From Odobenus rosmarus divergens (taxonomy: Eukaryota; Chordata; Mammalia; Carnivora; Odobenidae): 64,000 bases of DNA. Position numbers and translations under genes: made by a program. Under the pieces are notes generated by a model. That model did no database searches. It was not told where the DNA came from and worked only from the letters and a program-made list of their open reading frames with translations. The stretch covers positions 549,171-613,170 of the forward strand of contig NW_004450303.1 in assembly GCF_000321225.1 (NCBI RefSeq), written 5' to 3'. Positions 34,591 to 47,450 of this stretch are shown here, piece after piece. The first letter of the stretch is position 1, and every line of letters begins with the position of its first letter.

Positions 34591-34904
34591 TATACAAGGC
34601 AACGATTTGGCGCCAGTGCACATTTCTTTTGCTTTTGCACAATTTCTTTCACAAGACCCAACAGGCAAAAGCAGAGAACTGCATTTGGCTGAGGCAAGCC
34701 ACACAGAAATAAACACAAATGTGCCTGCAGACACACACGCGCACACACACCCCTCAACATCTACTAGGTACCCTTGTTTACCACATGCAGTATAAGCCAC
34801 ACTCATCCACATCTGGTTTTGCAACTCTCAGTCTGGTTTCAGATGACCTCCTTCCACCACTTCAAAATGACTCAGAAGCTGCAACTCTTTAAATGCTGGC
34901 CCTC

Positions 34905-35083
34905 AATGAACCATGAGAGACTATGGGCTCTGAGAAACAAACTGACGGTTCTAAAGGGGAGGGGGGTGGGGGGATGGGTTAGCCTGGTGATGGGTATTAA
35001 AGAGGGCACATACTGAATGGAGCACTGGGTATTATACGCAAACAATGAATCATGGAAATAAATAAATAAATAAATAAATAAAT
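34905..35083 (+). mobile_element. Carnivore L1 3' UTR, strongly 5'-truncated
   Basis: 179-bp insertion from 'aatgaaccatgagagacta' to an (aaat)n tail. TSD 'aaatgctgg(c/t)cctc' at 34891-34904 and 35084-35097. Last ~30 bases of the consensus 3' UTR are missing before the tail. Confidence 0.94.
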
Positions 35084-35097
35084 AAATGCTGGTCCTC

Positions 35098-35618
35098 TGC
35101 ACCTGCCTCCACAGCAATCTTCCAGTCTTTTTCAAGGGTCCATGCCATATTTATTATAGAATTCATATATTTCTTAGTTTTTTAACAATATTTAAAACCG
35201 TGCTATAGTTTTCATTAGATTCTGATCTTTTTTTAATGTGTTACTGACAAAATTGTTGAATATTGTAATCTAATTTCATTTTTTCCACATAGCCCTGTGG
35301 TTTTCATTATACGATTTTGTATAATGTGTGAAGACTTTCAGAAACACATATGTCACATTATAGGATAACTGACTGCATATGTTATGTTAAATTGTGCTAA
35401 ATTATTAGGAGAAAAAGTAAAACAGGAAAGAGGGATAAGGAGTTTCGGAAAATGTTGGTATTTCAGGTATGGTGATCAGAGATGGCCTCACTGATAAGAG
35501 ATGTTTGAACAGTAATAGATGAAACTATGTATATATTGGAAGGAAAAACATTCCAGGCTAAGGGAAGAGGCAGTGCAAAAAAACAGGCAGTGTAACATAG
35601 ACATTATTAAAATTTAGT
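35098..35618. other. Unannotated spacer
   Basis: AT-rich, nothing recognised. Confidence 0.45.
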
Positions 35619-35631
35619 TCTGTAATTTTTT

Positions 35632-35815
35632 TAAAGATTTATTTATTTGAGAGAGAGAGCAGAGGGAGGGGCAGAGGGAGAGGGAGAGAAAGAATCCTTA
35701 AGGGAACTCCCCGCTGAGCAGGGAGCCCAACTTGGGGCTCAATCCCAGGACCCCGAGATCATGACCTGAACTGAAATCAAGAGTCAGATGCTTAACTGAG
35801 CCACCCAGGTGCCCC
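35632..35815 (-). mobile_element. CAN SINE, older subfamily
   Basis: Reverse SINE with the old 'agtcagatgctta' head variant. TSD 'tctgtaatttttt' at 35619-35631 and 35816-35828. Confidence 0.93.
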
Positions 35816-35828
35816 TCTGTAATTTTTT

Positions 35829-37633
35829 GATAGTACAATTGATTAGAAAGGAAGTATATTGTGCTAAAGTAGGAGATTTCATTGTTTGCCATACAAGTTT
35901 TATAAAGATATGATACTGTCAACTATAGTAGGAAGTTTGTTCAGACTCAATGTGTGCACTGCAGAACTGTGTGGGCCATAGGTAGAGTGACTGCTTTAAT
36001 ATGCCGTGAATAGTTTCATTTTATGCCTACTGTACCACCATAATTATTAGTAGTCCTCCCTTTTGCCCCTCAAAAATGTCTCAAGTTTATACCAAAATTA
36101 CACAACTGCACTAACAATTATAGTTTCCTAGTATGAAATCATTCAAGGCCTGTTAGAATTTGCTTAATGACTTACAGTGTTTGACCACTGAAAAGTCTTT
36201 TATATCATTAAAAAAAAAAAAGAAGTAGAGAAGAAAGCTGCATAATCATATGTTTTGGAAAACTGTGTACTCCATGTTGAACTACTCCCCCCACGTAAAC
36301 TTCTGCTGTCCCTGTGAAAGCTGGACTTTATTTGGCAGCCTCAAGGAACAAGGGGAGTATTTATAGTACTGTGGGGATGAATCAGAAATGGTTGAATTTA
36401 TAATAAAGCTATCCAGAAATTGAGCTGTGCTTTTATCTTTTATCTAACATTCCTCCCACGAATTTATTATCACAAACAGAACAGATGAGGTGGTAAATTT
36501 ATGAACACTGTACCTGTGCTGGTTCACAAAAATGGAAGAAAAAGCTAATGGAGTCCCAGTTAATCAGTGTCCACAGTAATCACAAACACAAAAACAAGAC
36601 CATAGGACATCCTTTGTACATACCACTCATACATACAAAGTGATGGAAGTTCATTTACTGCCATCTTCTCAAAACACTCCCCAATTCTGTCTCCCAAGGT
36701 AGAGTCCATAACCACTTGTTGCTCTGTTTGAAATGATATTTGCTTTCTCACATATGAGTTGCATGAGGGAGTGTTCCTGTAATTTGGACAACAAGATGTG
36801 ATGCTATGCAGTCCTTTCTTGGCTGACACATATTCCCGACATGATTAGATGTCTGTGTCCTTGGGAGGAGTCACCTGTGTAACTGCAGGGGTGTAGTTCA
36901 TTTATAGCTTCCAAATTATTTCTTGTGTTTTGTATATCTTTGAGTGACTACTTGATTACCTTTTGTCTGTACCAATGAAGACATTGACAAATGTGTCTGG
37001 TCATATATCTTTATGAAACCTTTACTGCAAATCATGAAACCTATTCTACTGCAGTACAGTTCCTTTCTAATTAATTGTACTATCAAAATAAAAATACAGG
37101 GGAAAAAACCCGAAGTTTTATGTTAGGAAATGCTTTTATTCAATCTCAGTAAGTTCATTTTCTTTATGACTTTTGGTACTGTATTGATAAAGATGAAAAA
37201 AATAAAATGTGTTATTCATATGTCATATGAAATTGTATTGTTGTTAAAACCAGATCTCCTAAAATAACATCAATTTGGTGAAGAAAATGCAACCTCATTA
37301 AAATGATGAAAGTAAAACAAATGTAATCTGTAAAATCTTTATCCTGACACTAGTGCTTAACATACATACACTGAGAGAATTTGTGTATGTATGTATAATT
37401 TTTGTGATTATGTGTAAAACCCTGTCTGGATGAGTTTGATTTTCTAAATAATAGAGTACAGTCAGTAAGGTTTATCTTTAAGTAAGCTTCATCTGAGACC
37501 AAATATTTGAAAGCTTATCAATAACCTGGTAAGGCCAGGATTGCATGCATCAGAATGTTCATTTTATCTTCCAGAATACTCTCTTCATTTAGGTCAGTGA
37601 TTATCAAATTGCAGGCGTTTACATACTTCTTTC
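35829..37633. other. Unannotated region
   Basis: About 1.8 kb. Around 36260-36480 a 'gtatttatag' motif is followed by 'aataaagc' and has an LTR-like feel, and a minus-strand ORF of 89 codons (36560-36829) is open through non-repetitive sequence. I could not tie either to a known family. Confidence 0.35.
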
Positions 37634-37648
37634 AAAACTTTTTCTATA

Positions 37649-37839
37649 GGGTGCCTGGGTGGCTCAGTTGGTCAAGCGACTGCCTTCGGCTCAGGTCATG
37701 ATTCTGGAGTCCCAGGATTGAGTCCCACATCGGGCTCCCTGATCAGCAGAGAGTCTGCTTCTCCCTCTGACCCTCTTCCCTCTTGTGCTCTCTATCTCTC
37801 ATTCTCTCTCTCAAATAAATAAATAAAATCTTTAAAAAA
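37649..37839 (+). mobile_element. CAN SINE
   Basis: Forward SINE of the 'gcgactgccttcggctcag' class. Perfect 15-bp TSD 'aaaactttttctata' at 37634-37648 and 37840-37854. Confidence 0.95.
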
Positions 37840-37854
37840 AAAACTTTTTCTATA

Positions 37855-39308
37855 TACAGTTTGAATGGGTACTATTAATTTACTTAATGTTGTTCTTTAA
37901 AACCATCTGAAATCAAACCACGTTTCTTTCCAATTTGTCCTAAACATTAGGATCAAATTAATGATAACTTCTTCTATATTTTTCCATGTACAAGTAACAT
38001 TAATATGTAAGTATTAAAATAATGGATAATTATTAAAATTAAAAAGATTCAAAAGCAACCAACTCAGCCTAATTAATCTGTGAAACAAATAAAGGCTTAC
38101 TTCTCTTTAAAAAAAATTAAAAGGATTCATCCATGTACTAGGTAAAATCACTTCATGTACCACTGAGAAAATATATGTGTTTTAGGAAATGTAGTGGGCG
38201 ATCATGAATTCTTTTAGTTTCAGTACACATGATATTAGAATGATAGATCAGCAGTTATATGTAGTTAGCCTCTTAGGAAAACATCAAATGGTTCCTTTTA
38301 ACTGAAACACATTTAATAATTTAGTTAGTTCCGGAAAATGCCCTAGGATATAAGATCACATCATTATGTGACTCTGAAACCAAAGAAGCACATCCAATAA
38401 AGATGTTTTCCACATTAGGAAGGCAAACAACATTAATGAGGTAGGCAGAACACAAAAGAGACAACCTTATAAAATCTAGATATCATTTCAGAACTAACAC
38501 AGTTTGTTCAGGCTATATATTTGATATCCAAGGACATGGAGTGCAGAATATACAGGATAAATTGGCATCTAACAAGTGTGACTTTCTATTAGAAGCACAG
38601 TCACCCAAATACATACAGAGAAAGAGGGAGAATCAATAAATATCTTCACTCCGCACGTAGACTTGAGTAACAAAAGTATATCATCCCATAGTCTCCAGAA
38701 CTAGATATTTCTGGGGATTATAGTATATGAAGTAATATTCAATGGCTTGAGAAGATGGGAGTCGTTTGAAGGCTTCTAAAAGTTTTTTTAAAGGTCATTT
38801 GCCAAGTTTAATACATCAATAACCAATTTCAAAAATTCTAATGAAAACAATATTGATTTTCTAAGTGCTCTATTATAAATTTATGCTAGTAGAAATAAAA
38901 TTCAATAAAAAAATCCTCCAGGGGAAATAATCTTTTAAATTTCCAATAATCAGTATATATCTTCAAGAGAGCCCAAATCTTGAAATTTTTCAAAAGATCA
39001 AACAAATAATGTTAAAGAGGTTTATAAATGTAGCCACTGACACATCATTCTAGTCTATTCATTGTATTAATTTGTTTGAAATTTGAAATGGCCTTTTATT
39101 TTTTAAATGTCAAGAAATCAAAGAGATGCTCACAGAAACATTTCAAATTTGTGAAAAATTAGATGTATCAACAGAAACAAAAATAATTCAAATAAACCAA
39201 GAAACCTCTGCAATAAGGACCCGTACAGCAAATGATGCTTTCATTGCATTGAGGATCACTCCATGCCAAACAACAGAGACCTGACACTTTTCAGATCAAG
39301 ATTGTTTT
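37855..39308. other. Unannotated region
   Basis: About 1.4 kb of AT-rich sequence. No recognised feature. Confidence 0.45.
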
Positions 39309-39325
39309 AAGAATACAACTCCAAG

Positions 39326-39518
39326 GGGCACCTGGGTGGCTCAGTCGTTAAGCGTCTGCCTTTGGCTCAGGTCATGATCCCAGGGTCCTGGGATCGAGCC
39401 CCACATCCTGCTCCTTGCTCAGCGGGAGGCCTGCTTCTCCTTCTCCCACTCCCCCCTGCTTGTGTTCCTGCTCTCGCTGTCTCTCTGTCAAATAAATAAA
39501 TAAAATCTTAAAAAAAGA
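39326..39518 (+). mobile_element. CAN SINE
   Basis: Forward SINE. Perfect 17-bp TSD 'aagaatacaactccaag' at 39309-39325 and 39519-39535. Confidence 0.96.
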
Positions 39519-39733
39519 AAGAATACAACTCCAAGCTTCTATTTTAGAGAGGTAAATATGATGGATGCACATTGTATTTTGAGTTATCCAGATTTGAAAG
39601 GGTTAAAGAAAATCACTAATGGAGTTGTACAAGGAAATACACTTAAGAGTCTAGATGCTTACTGCCCCATGATTTAGAACTGTCAGCCACATAGTCTTTG
39701 GACTCCAGTGTGATAGAAAATTAAAAATTATTA

Positions 39734-39954
39734 TTGGGCACCTGGGTGACTCAGTCAGTTAAGCCTCTGCCTATCAGGTCATGAACTTGGGGTCCTGGGG
39801 TCCTGGGATGGCACCCAGAGTCAGGCTCCCTGCTCGGGGTAGGGACGGCCTGCTTCTCCCTCTCCATCTGCTGCTCCCCTGCTTGTGCTGTCTCTCTCTA
39901 TCTCTCTCTCAAATAAATAAATAAATAAATAACATCTTTTTTAAAAACGAAAGA
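39734..39954 (+). mobile_element. CAN SINE with internal tandem duplication
   Basis: Forward SINE containing a duplicated 'ggggtcct' block near 39790-39805 and a shortened B-box region. Flanked by a near-match TSD around 'ttaaaaattat'. Confidence 0.9.
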
Positions 39955-40376
39955 AATTTAAAAATTATCAATCATCTCAGGTCATCCCAACTGCTCAAGT
40001 AAGCATCTGTTATTTCTTGTTTTGTGTGTTGAAGTTTAATACTAGAAAATGTATTATAAATTCTAGCACATAATATTCTCTTCATTTGCTGGGGGAAAGG
40101 AGATGGTCAGAAAAAAAGTAAGGCCTGGTGACTTTTGGAGCTCTTAACTGTAATATTAGGAAAAAGCCTTAGTCATTGTTCTCCTCAATAACTCATATAT
40201 ATGTCTTTGCTCTCAAGAAACTCACTGAACTCTCTGACTATAAAATATACATAATAAATAAATAGAAAATTTTAGGAAACTATTATGAAGGGGTATCTAA
40301 CTTCTATATAGGACTGTCTATACTTTATATATTACAAAAATTAGATAAGTCAAAATTAGTGATTAAAAGTCAACAG

Positions 40377-40483
40377 ATTCCCCGCAGCTGAACAGGAAGC
40401 CCGCTTCTCCTTCTCCTTCTACTACTCACTACTTGTGCTCTTTTGCTCTCTCTGTCAAATAAATAAATAAAATCTTTTTTAAA
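40377..40483 (+). mobile_element. Heavily 5'-truncated CAN SINE
   Basis: Only the 3' ~107 bp remain, from 'attccccgcagctgaacag' to the A-rich tail. TSD 'aaaagtcaacag' at 40365-40376 and 40484-40495. Confidence 0.92.
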
Positions 40484-40515
40484 AAAAGTCAACAGGAAAA
40501 GTAAGCAAGAGTTTT

Positions 40516-40708
40516 GTTTTTTTTTAAAGTTTTTTTTTTTTTTTTACAGAAACAGAGTGAGAGAGGGAACAGAAGCAGGGGGAGTGGGAGAGGGAGAAGC
40601 AGGCTTCCCGCTGAGCAGGGAGCCTGATGCGGGCCTCAATCCCAGGACCCTGGGATCATGACCTGAGCCGAAGGCAGGCGCTTAACGACTGAGCCACCCA
40701 GGTGCACC
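40516..40708 (-). mobile_element. CAN SINE
   Basis: Reverse SINE. Perfect 13-bp TSD 'aagcaagagtttt' at 40503-40515 and 40709-40721. It forms a tail-to-tail inverted pair with the truncated SINE at 40377-40483. Confidence 0.95.
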
Positions 40709-40899
40709 AAGCAAGAGTTTTTTTGCATATATTTCTAAGACCATGACAAATTAACTTTACTTATATTTGCATGCATTTATATTAACTACATTAAGATAGT
40801 TGATAAAAACTGTTATACATTCACAAAGACTTTTATAGCAATTGTACTTCACTCAAAAAGTAAAAGTAATAAATCAGGAACTTATGTAAAAAACACTTT

Positions 40900-42775
40900 A
40901 AAAAACTAAAGACCAGGTAAAAGACCCAGAATAGCCAACACAATATTGAAAAAGAATAAAGCCAAAGGATGTCACACTACCCAATTTCAAGACATACTGT
41001 AAAGCTACAATAATCGGAACTGTATGGTATTGGTGAAAGAATAGACAAATGACCAATGGAACAGAATAGAGTCCAGAAACAGACACACATAAATCATAGT
41101 CAATTGTTCTTTGACAAAGAATAAGAGCAATACAATGGAGCAAAGACAATCTCTCCAACAAATGGTGCTAGAACAACCGAACATCCACATAGGAAAAGAA
41201 AAAGAAGAATCTATACAGACCTTACATCCTTCACAAAAATTAACTCAAAATGTACCAAAAACCCAAAAGTAAAATCCAAAACTATAAAATTATAAAATAC
41301 CTAGAAGATACAATAGGAAAAATCCTAGATGACCTTGGATATGGTGATGACTTTTTAGATACAACACCAAAGGAATGATCCATGAAATAAATAATTGATA
41401 ACCTGGATTGTTTAGAATTAAAAACTCTGCTTTGTGAAAGACAATGTCAAGAGAACGAGAAGACAAGGTACAGACTGGGAGAAAATGTTTACAAAAGACA
41501 CAGCTGATAAAGGACGTTATCCAAAATATACAAAAATTCTTAACACTCAACAGTAATAAAACAAACAACCTGATTTTAAAATGGGCCAAACAACTGAACA
41601 GATGCCTCACCAAGGAAATTAGACAGATGAAAAGTAAGCATAAGAAAGATGCTCCACATCTGTGCCATCTGGGAAAAGCAAAAAAAAAATTTTTTTTTAA
41701 TTTTATTTATTTATTTGACAGAGAGAGTTAACGGGAGCAGGAACACAAGCAGGGGGAGTGGGTGAGGGAGAAGCAGGCTCTCCGCAGAGCAGGGAGCCCG
41801 ATGTGGGACTTGATCCTGGGACCCTAGGATCATGACCTGAGCTGAAGGCAGACGCTTAACAACTGAGCCACCCAGGCACCCCTGGGAAATGCAAATTAAA
41901 ACAATGGTGAGATAATAGCCAAAACCCACAACACTGACAACACCAAAAGCTGACAAGGATGTAGAACAACAGGAACTTTCATTCATTGCTGGAGGAAATG
42001 AAAAATGGTACAGCCACTTTGGAAAGCAGTTCAGTGGTTTCTTCCCAAACTAAACATACTCTTACCATATGATCCAGCAAACTCGTTGGTATTTGGCCAA
42101 AGGAATTGGAAACATGTTCACACAAAAACCTGCACATGGATGTTTATAGCAGCTTTATTTACAATTGCCAAAACTTTAAAGCAATCAAATGTACTTCAGT
42201 AGATAAATGGATAAATACACTGTGGCAGATCCAAACAATGAAATATTATTCAGCACTAGAAGGAAATGAGCTATCAAGCCATGAAAAAATGTGGAAGAAA
42301 CTTAAATGCATATTACTAAAAGAAGCCAATCTGGAAAGACTACATACTGTATAATTCCAGCTATAGGACATTATGGAAAAGGCAAAACTGTAGAGACAGT
42401 AAAAAGATCAATGATTGCAGAGGATGGGGCTTGGGGGAAATGTGAACAGGTAAACAGAGGATCTTTAGAGCGTGGTAGTTAAAGTATTCTGTATGATACT
42501 ATAATGATGGATAAATGTCATTATACATTTATTCAACCCCATAGAATGCATAATACCAAGAGTGAACTGTAATGCAAATGGTGGACTTTGGGTGACTGTG
42601 ATATGTTGACATAGGTTTATTAATAATAACAAAGGTACCACTCTGAGTGGGGGATGTTGGTAATGGAAGAGGCTATGCATGTGTGGGAGTAGGGGGAGTA
42701 TAGGGAGTTTCCCTTTCAGTGTCTTTCTCCTAATTTTGCCATGAATGTAAAATTGCTCTAAAAAATAAATTATTA
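40900..42775 (+). mobile_element. Old L1 LINE, 5'-truncated
   Basis: Sense L1 from mid ORF2 ('aagacccagaatagccaac') through the C-terminal region ('atggtacagccactttgga', 'ttatagcagctttatttac') to a 3' UTR ending in an A-rich tail. Same type as the L1s at 1364-3415 and 57537-58420. Frames are disrupted; ORFs such as 41444-41731 and 42106-42354 are broken ORF2 pieces. Confidence 0.9.
41683..41881 (-). mobile_element. CAN SINE in old L1
   Basis: Reverse SINE splitting L1 ORF2. TSD 'ctgggaaa(a/t)gcaaa' at 41669-41682 and 41882-41895. Confidence 0.95.
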
Positions 42776-43834
42776 AATAAATAATGGATTATTTCATTGT
42801 TTTCTCCATTTTGATTTGAGTGTTTATTTTCCACATACAATTGCTTAGCTAAAACATAAAGAGATCTCTATTTGAATACACAAGACAAACAAAATTAGAT
42901 TCAACTGGGAACTGAAGTTACAATTTTCCCTTAGACTTTTCAATCTGTAATTTTTGAATCCAAAATAATCAGAACAAATCTACATTTAATGCCATTTTCC
43001 TATGATTTTAATCATCTCAGTATGATGGAAGATGGAATAATGTTTAACTCTATCATTAATTAATATGAGTGTTTTCTTTCAAATTTTTTATTCAAAATTA
43101 TTCAGAAACTTCTAACTTGAAAGTAGTAGGTAGTTGAGTACTAAGCCTTCTTAAAAGTTAATCTTTCGTACTTTCATTACCCAATCTATAATTTTTTACA
43201 ATGAGAAACAAAGATGATAATTTGTTTTTAATATGGTCATCCTACTTATAGTAATTATTAATTTTCTGCTTCAGAACTAAATTTAATGTTGTCATTGCTA
43301 AAATATCATGAAAATTCCAGTGTGTTTATAATCACATAATTATAGGATTCCAAAGTGGGAAGAGGGCTTCAGAATTATCCAAAAGAACTTCTACCTTTTC
43401 TAGATAAAGGGATCAAAACAAAATGTATTTTTAAGAGCCAATAAGTCATATTTAAATATCTTTTTGCCTTGGTTTTTGGTTCCTGTGTATCTTTTCCATG
43501 TTCCCTAAAAGCTCAGGTATTCAGGAAGCTATTTGCTCTTGCTGTTGAAATGATTCTTATTTCCTTTCTTGAGGAAATGAACCTATAGATTAACATGCCT
43601 CTCTTATAGGTACTTCCTAAAGCCTGGTGCAATTATAAAGGAGTCTATGATTCCTCTTTATCCCAAGGAAAATATTTTTTTGAGATAAAATTTTAAATAA
43701 CGAGAATTCTTGAAGGGGGAGAAAAGTATGTGGAAAAAGAAAGAGAAGAAGAGAGAAAAGAAAGAGAAGGAAGAAAATAAAAAGGTGGAAGTGTAGAAGA
43801 ATTCATCACTTAAGTGTTAGTCTTTTCTCAAGAA
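42776..43834. other. Unannotated region with purine-rich tract
   Basis: About 1 kb of AT-rich sequence. 43730-43795 is a strongly purine-rich (ga/aa) strand-asymmetric tract just upstream of the old L1. Confidence 0.5.
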
Positions 43835-45162
43835 AACAGCATGGTTTGAGTCCAGCTATAAGAAGCTGGAAGTCTCCACTCAACAAGTAAAAAACTAAAC
43901 AAAATGAAAATTCAACAACTCTTCTCAGATCCTTAAGAGAAGTGAAGTCACAAGACAAACCGCTGCCTCCCCACCCCCAAATGGAGAAGACCTACAAGAG
44001 AATACAGAAAATCACAGCTTAAGGAAACAGAAACCCAATGATTGAAACCTTAAAGGGAACCAGTGGGGGTAAGGAAACCTGGACTACAGTTGACAAATTG
44101 CTGGAAGCTCAGTGTGGGCAAGTTTGAGAGGTAAAACTCTAGGGAGGAGTCTGGGCCCCACACTTGTGAGAGTTTTACCTTCTGGAATTTACCAGGTTCC
44201 AACAGTAAATACTGGAGAAAAATCCCTCATGTTTCTTTTAGTGGGAAGGGAAAGGGAGCCATTTTGAAATACTCCTGAGTATTCTGTTCTTACAAAGTCC
44301 TGCCTGAAATGAGTTAACTGGAGCCTAAACTGCTGGAGGTTTATTATAACCTAACTGACCTGAAGGAAGGGAAATACTCAACTCCAACCCACACTGGCCA
44401 TCCTGTCTCACATAAAAGGGAGTGGCAGGGGGGATGGTGAGGGAGGGTGAGAAGTACTGATGAAGTTCAAGTCTAGAGGCAGAGGCTCTAAAAGATTTAG
44501 ATCTAATTATAAGAATATACTGTGCTTCCCCACTCTAACACCTTACCGACAATTTGCTAAAGGCTTGTTTACACTAATTCAGTTTACCCAGTACATCATG
44601 CCTAGTTATCAAGAAAAAATAAATAAATAAAAGATACACTAAAGGCAAAAACACAAACAAATAAACAAAAAAAAACACAGTTTGAAGATACAGAGAATAC
44701 ATCAGAACCAGACTCAGATATGACAGGAAAATTGAAAGGATCAGACCTGGAATTTAAAACAATGATTACTATGCTAAGGTATCTAATGGATAAAGTAAAT
44801 GGTATGTAAAAACAGGCAAGGTAAGCAGAGAGATGGAAATTCTAGAAAGAATAAAAAAGAAATGCTAGAGATCAAAAACACTGTAATGGAAATATAAAAT
44901 GCCTTTGATGGACTTGGTAGTACACTTCATGTGGCTGAGGAAAGAATCTCTGAGCTTAAAGATATCCCAATAGGAACCTCCCAAACTGGAAATCAAACTG
45001 AAAAAAAAAAAGGATTTAAAAAAGAAAAAAACCCAAAAACTCAATATCCAGGAACTGTGGGACAACTACATACACACAATTGAAACATGAGAAGGAGAAG
45101 AGAAAAAAGGAACAGATAATTTTTTGTGTGTTGCTTTTGTTTGTTTTGTTTAAAGATTTAGG

Positions 45163-45305
45163 AGCACCTGGTTAGCTCAGTCCATTGAACATCCAACTCT
45201 TTGATTCCACTCAGGCCATGATCTCAGGGTTGAGATCTACTTGAGATTCCCTCTCTCCCTCTCCCCCCAGTCTCTCTCTCACTTTTTCAAATAAATAAAC
45301 CTTAA
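45163..45305 (+). mobile_element. Old CAN SINE in the antisense L1
   Basis: Forward, diverged SINE ('gcacctggttagctcagtc', 'catccaactctttgattcc') with a short body and a degenerate tail. TSD not resolved. Confidence 0.85.
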
Positions 45306-45884
45306 GAACAATTTATTTTTGGACAAATTTTAGGTTTACAACAAAATTGAGAGCAAGGTATAATGACATCCCATATACACCCTGACCCCAAGAGAAGAAT
45401 CTCCTCCATTATCAACATCACTCATTTGAATAGTACATTTTTACCAAGGACGGACCTATATTGACACATCATAATCGTTCAAGGTTCATAATTTATAGTA
45501 CAGTTCACTCTTGGTGTTGTACATTCTATAAGCTTGGACAAACATATGATGAGCATACATCCATCATTATTAAATCATATAGAGAATTTTTACTGTGTTA
45601 AAAATTTTCTGTGTTCTGACTGTTCATACCCATCTACTCCCCTCTCCAAGAAGGCAACCACTGATCTTTTTCTCTATATAGTTTTGCCTTTCCAGAATGT
45701 AACATAGTTAGAATCATATAGTATGCAGCCTTTTCAGATTTGCTTCTTTCACTTATTAATATGCATTTAAGATTCCTCCATATCTTTTTATAGATTTATA
45801 GCTAGTTTTCTTTTAGCTCTGAATAGTATTCCATTGTCTGGATGGACTATAGTTTATTTATATCCATTCATGAATTTAAAAAAG

Positions 45885-45995
45885 ATTGGGATGCCTTCCT
45901 GGCTCAGTGGAAGAGCATGCAACTCTTGATCTCAGGGTTGTGAGTCCAAGCCCCATGTTGGGTGTAGAGATTACATACATACATACACTTAAACA
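45885..45995 (+). mobile_element. Oldest-type CAN SINE fragment
   Basis: Forward fragment with 'cttgatctcagggttgtga', 'gggtgtagagattac' and an (acat)n tail. This 3' end differs from all the (CT)n-bearing SINEs in the window and marks an older variant. Confidence 0.75.
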
Positions 45996-46342
45996 TTTTT
46001 GTGATATATCTATCCATTAATTTATTGAAGAGCATCTTATTTGCTTCCAGATTTTGGCAACTATAAATAAAGGTGCTAAAGACAGCCATGTTCAGGTTTG
46101 TATGAACATAAGTTTTCAAATCCTTTGAGTAAATACCAAGTGCAATTACTGGATAATATAGAATGATTATATTCGGTTTTGTGATAAACCGCCAAACTGT
46201 CTTCCAAAACAGCTGTGCTATGTCTGTTCCCTTCCAGCAGTGAATAAGAGTTTCTGTTACTCTACATCCCCTTCAGCATTTGATTTTGTCAGTGTTGTGG
46301 GCTTTGGCCATTCTAATAGGTGTGCAATATTATCTCATTTTA

Positions 46343-46553
46343 TTTTTTTTTATTATTATTTTTTAAAGATTTTATTTATTTATTTGAGAGAGAGAGAGAA
46401 TGAGAGATAGAAAGCACGAGAGGGAAGAGGGTCAGAGGGAGAAGCAGACTCCCTGCCGAGTAGGGAGCCTGATGCGGGACTCGATCCGGGGACTCCAGGA
46501 TCGTGACCTGAGCTGAAGGCAGTCGCTTAACCAACTGAGCCACCCAGGCGCCC
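46343..46553 (-). mobile_element. CAN SINE in the antisense L1
   Basis: Reverse SINE of the 'gcagtcgctt' class with 17-bp TSD 'aatattatctcatttta' at 46326-46342 and 46554-46570. Confidence 0.95.
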
Positions 46554-46983
46554 AATATTATCTCATTTTAATTTACATTTCCCTGATGATATGGGATGTA
46601 AATAATCTTTTCATATGCTCTATGACATCTGTATATTTTCTTTGGTGCTGTAGCCATTCAGGTCTTTGGCCCATTTTTTAATCAGGTTGTCTTGTTTTCT
46701 TATTGTTGCATTTTAAGTGTCCTTTGTACATTTGGAATAATAGTCTTTTGTCAGATGTGTCTTTTGCAAATATTTTCTCCTAATCTGTGGCTTGTCTTTT
46801 CATTCTCTAGACATTGTCTTTCACAGAGCAGATGTTTTTAATTTTAAGAAAGTCCGGTATATCAATTATTTCTCTCATGGATAGTGTCTTTGGCATTGCA
46901 CCTAATAAGGCATCACAATATTCAAGATCATCTACATTTTTTTTCTGTGTTATTGTTTGGAGTACTATAGTTTTGAATTTTTC

Positions 46984-47450
46984 CAGATAAATATTTGAAA
47001 AAATAATTACTGGGAATTTCCTGAAATTATCCAACAGGAAATCACAGATCCAGGTAGTGCAAAGAACACCAAGCAGGATAAATGTGAAAAGAACTACATG
47101 TATGTATGCCATTTTCAAACTATAGGAAGTCATATATAAAGATAAAATCCTGAAAATAGTCAGAGGGATAGAACACTTTAACTATGAAGGAAATAAGGTA
47201 AATTACATCTGAATTCTCCTCAGAAACCACACAAACATGTAGAGTTGGGTGAAATATTTAAAGTGTTGAGAGAGAAAAAATACCAACCAACCTAGAATTC
47301 TTTACTTTGTAAAATTATACTTCAAAAGTTTAGCAGAAACAAGACTTTTCTCAAACAAAAATTGAGGAATTTTTTGACAGTAGGCCTCACCTGCAATAAA
47401 TTTTAAAAGAGGCCATTAGAGAAAAAAAAAAAAAGACATAGGTCAGAATT
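46984..47450 (+). pseudogene. Old L1 ORF1 C-terminal remnant
   Basis: Text such as 'agaacaccaagcaggataa', 'tgttgagagagaaaaaata' and 'aggcctcacctgcaataaa' follows the RNA-binding C-terminal part of L1 ORF1, a nucleic-acid chaperone that coats L1 RNA. All frames are broken. It is paralogous to 50100-50528 in the young L1. Confidence 0.75.

Larger units (their letters stand above)
45121..46983 (-). mobile_element. Antisense L1 inserted in the ORF1 of the old L1
   Basis: Reverse L1 with a T-rich start (45120-45155), antisense 3' UTR ('gtttacaacaaaattgaga', 'ccttccagaatg' type text) and ORF2 C-terminal text up to about 46975. The host L1 text 'ggaacagataa' breaks at 45119 and resumes near 46978 with the short repeat 'cagataa', a likely TSD. 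It carries three SINEs of different ages. Confidence 0.82.

Noticed and set aside
34297..34824. 175-codon minus-strand ORF, the longest ORF outside the L1s
   Set aside because: It is read through (TA/TG)n simple sequence, giving a Tyr/Ile-rich run; an overlapping second frame is equally open, which is typical of repeats.
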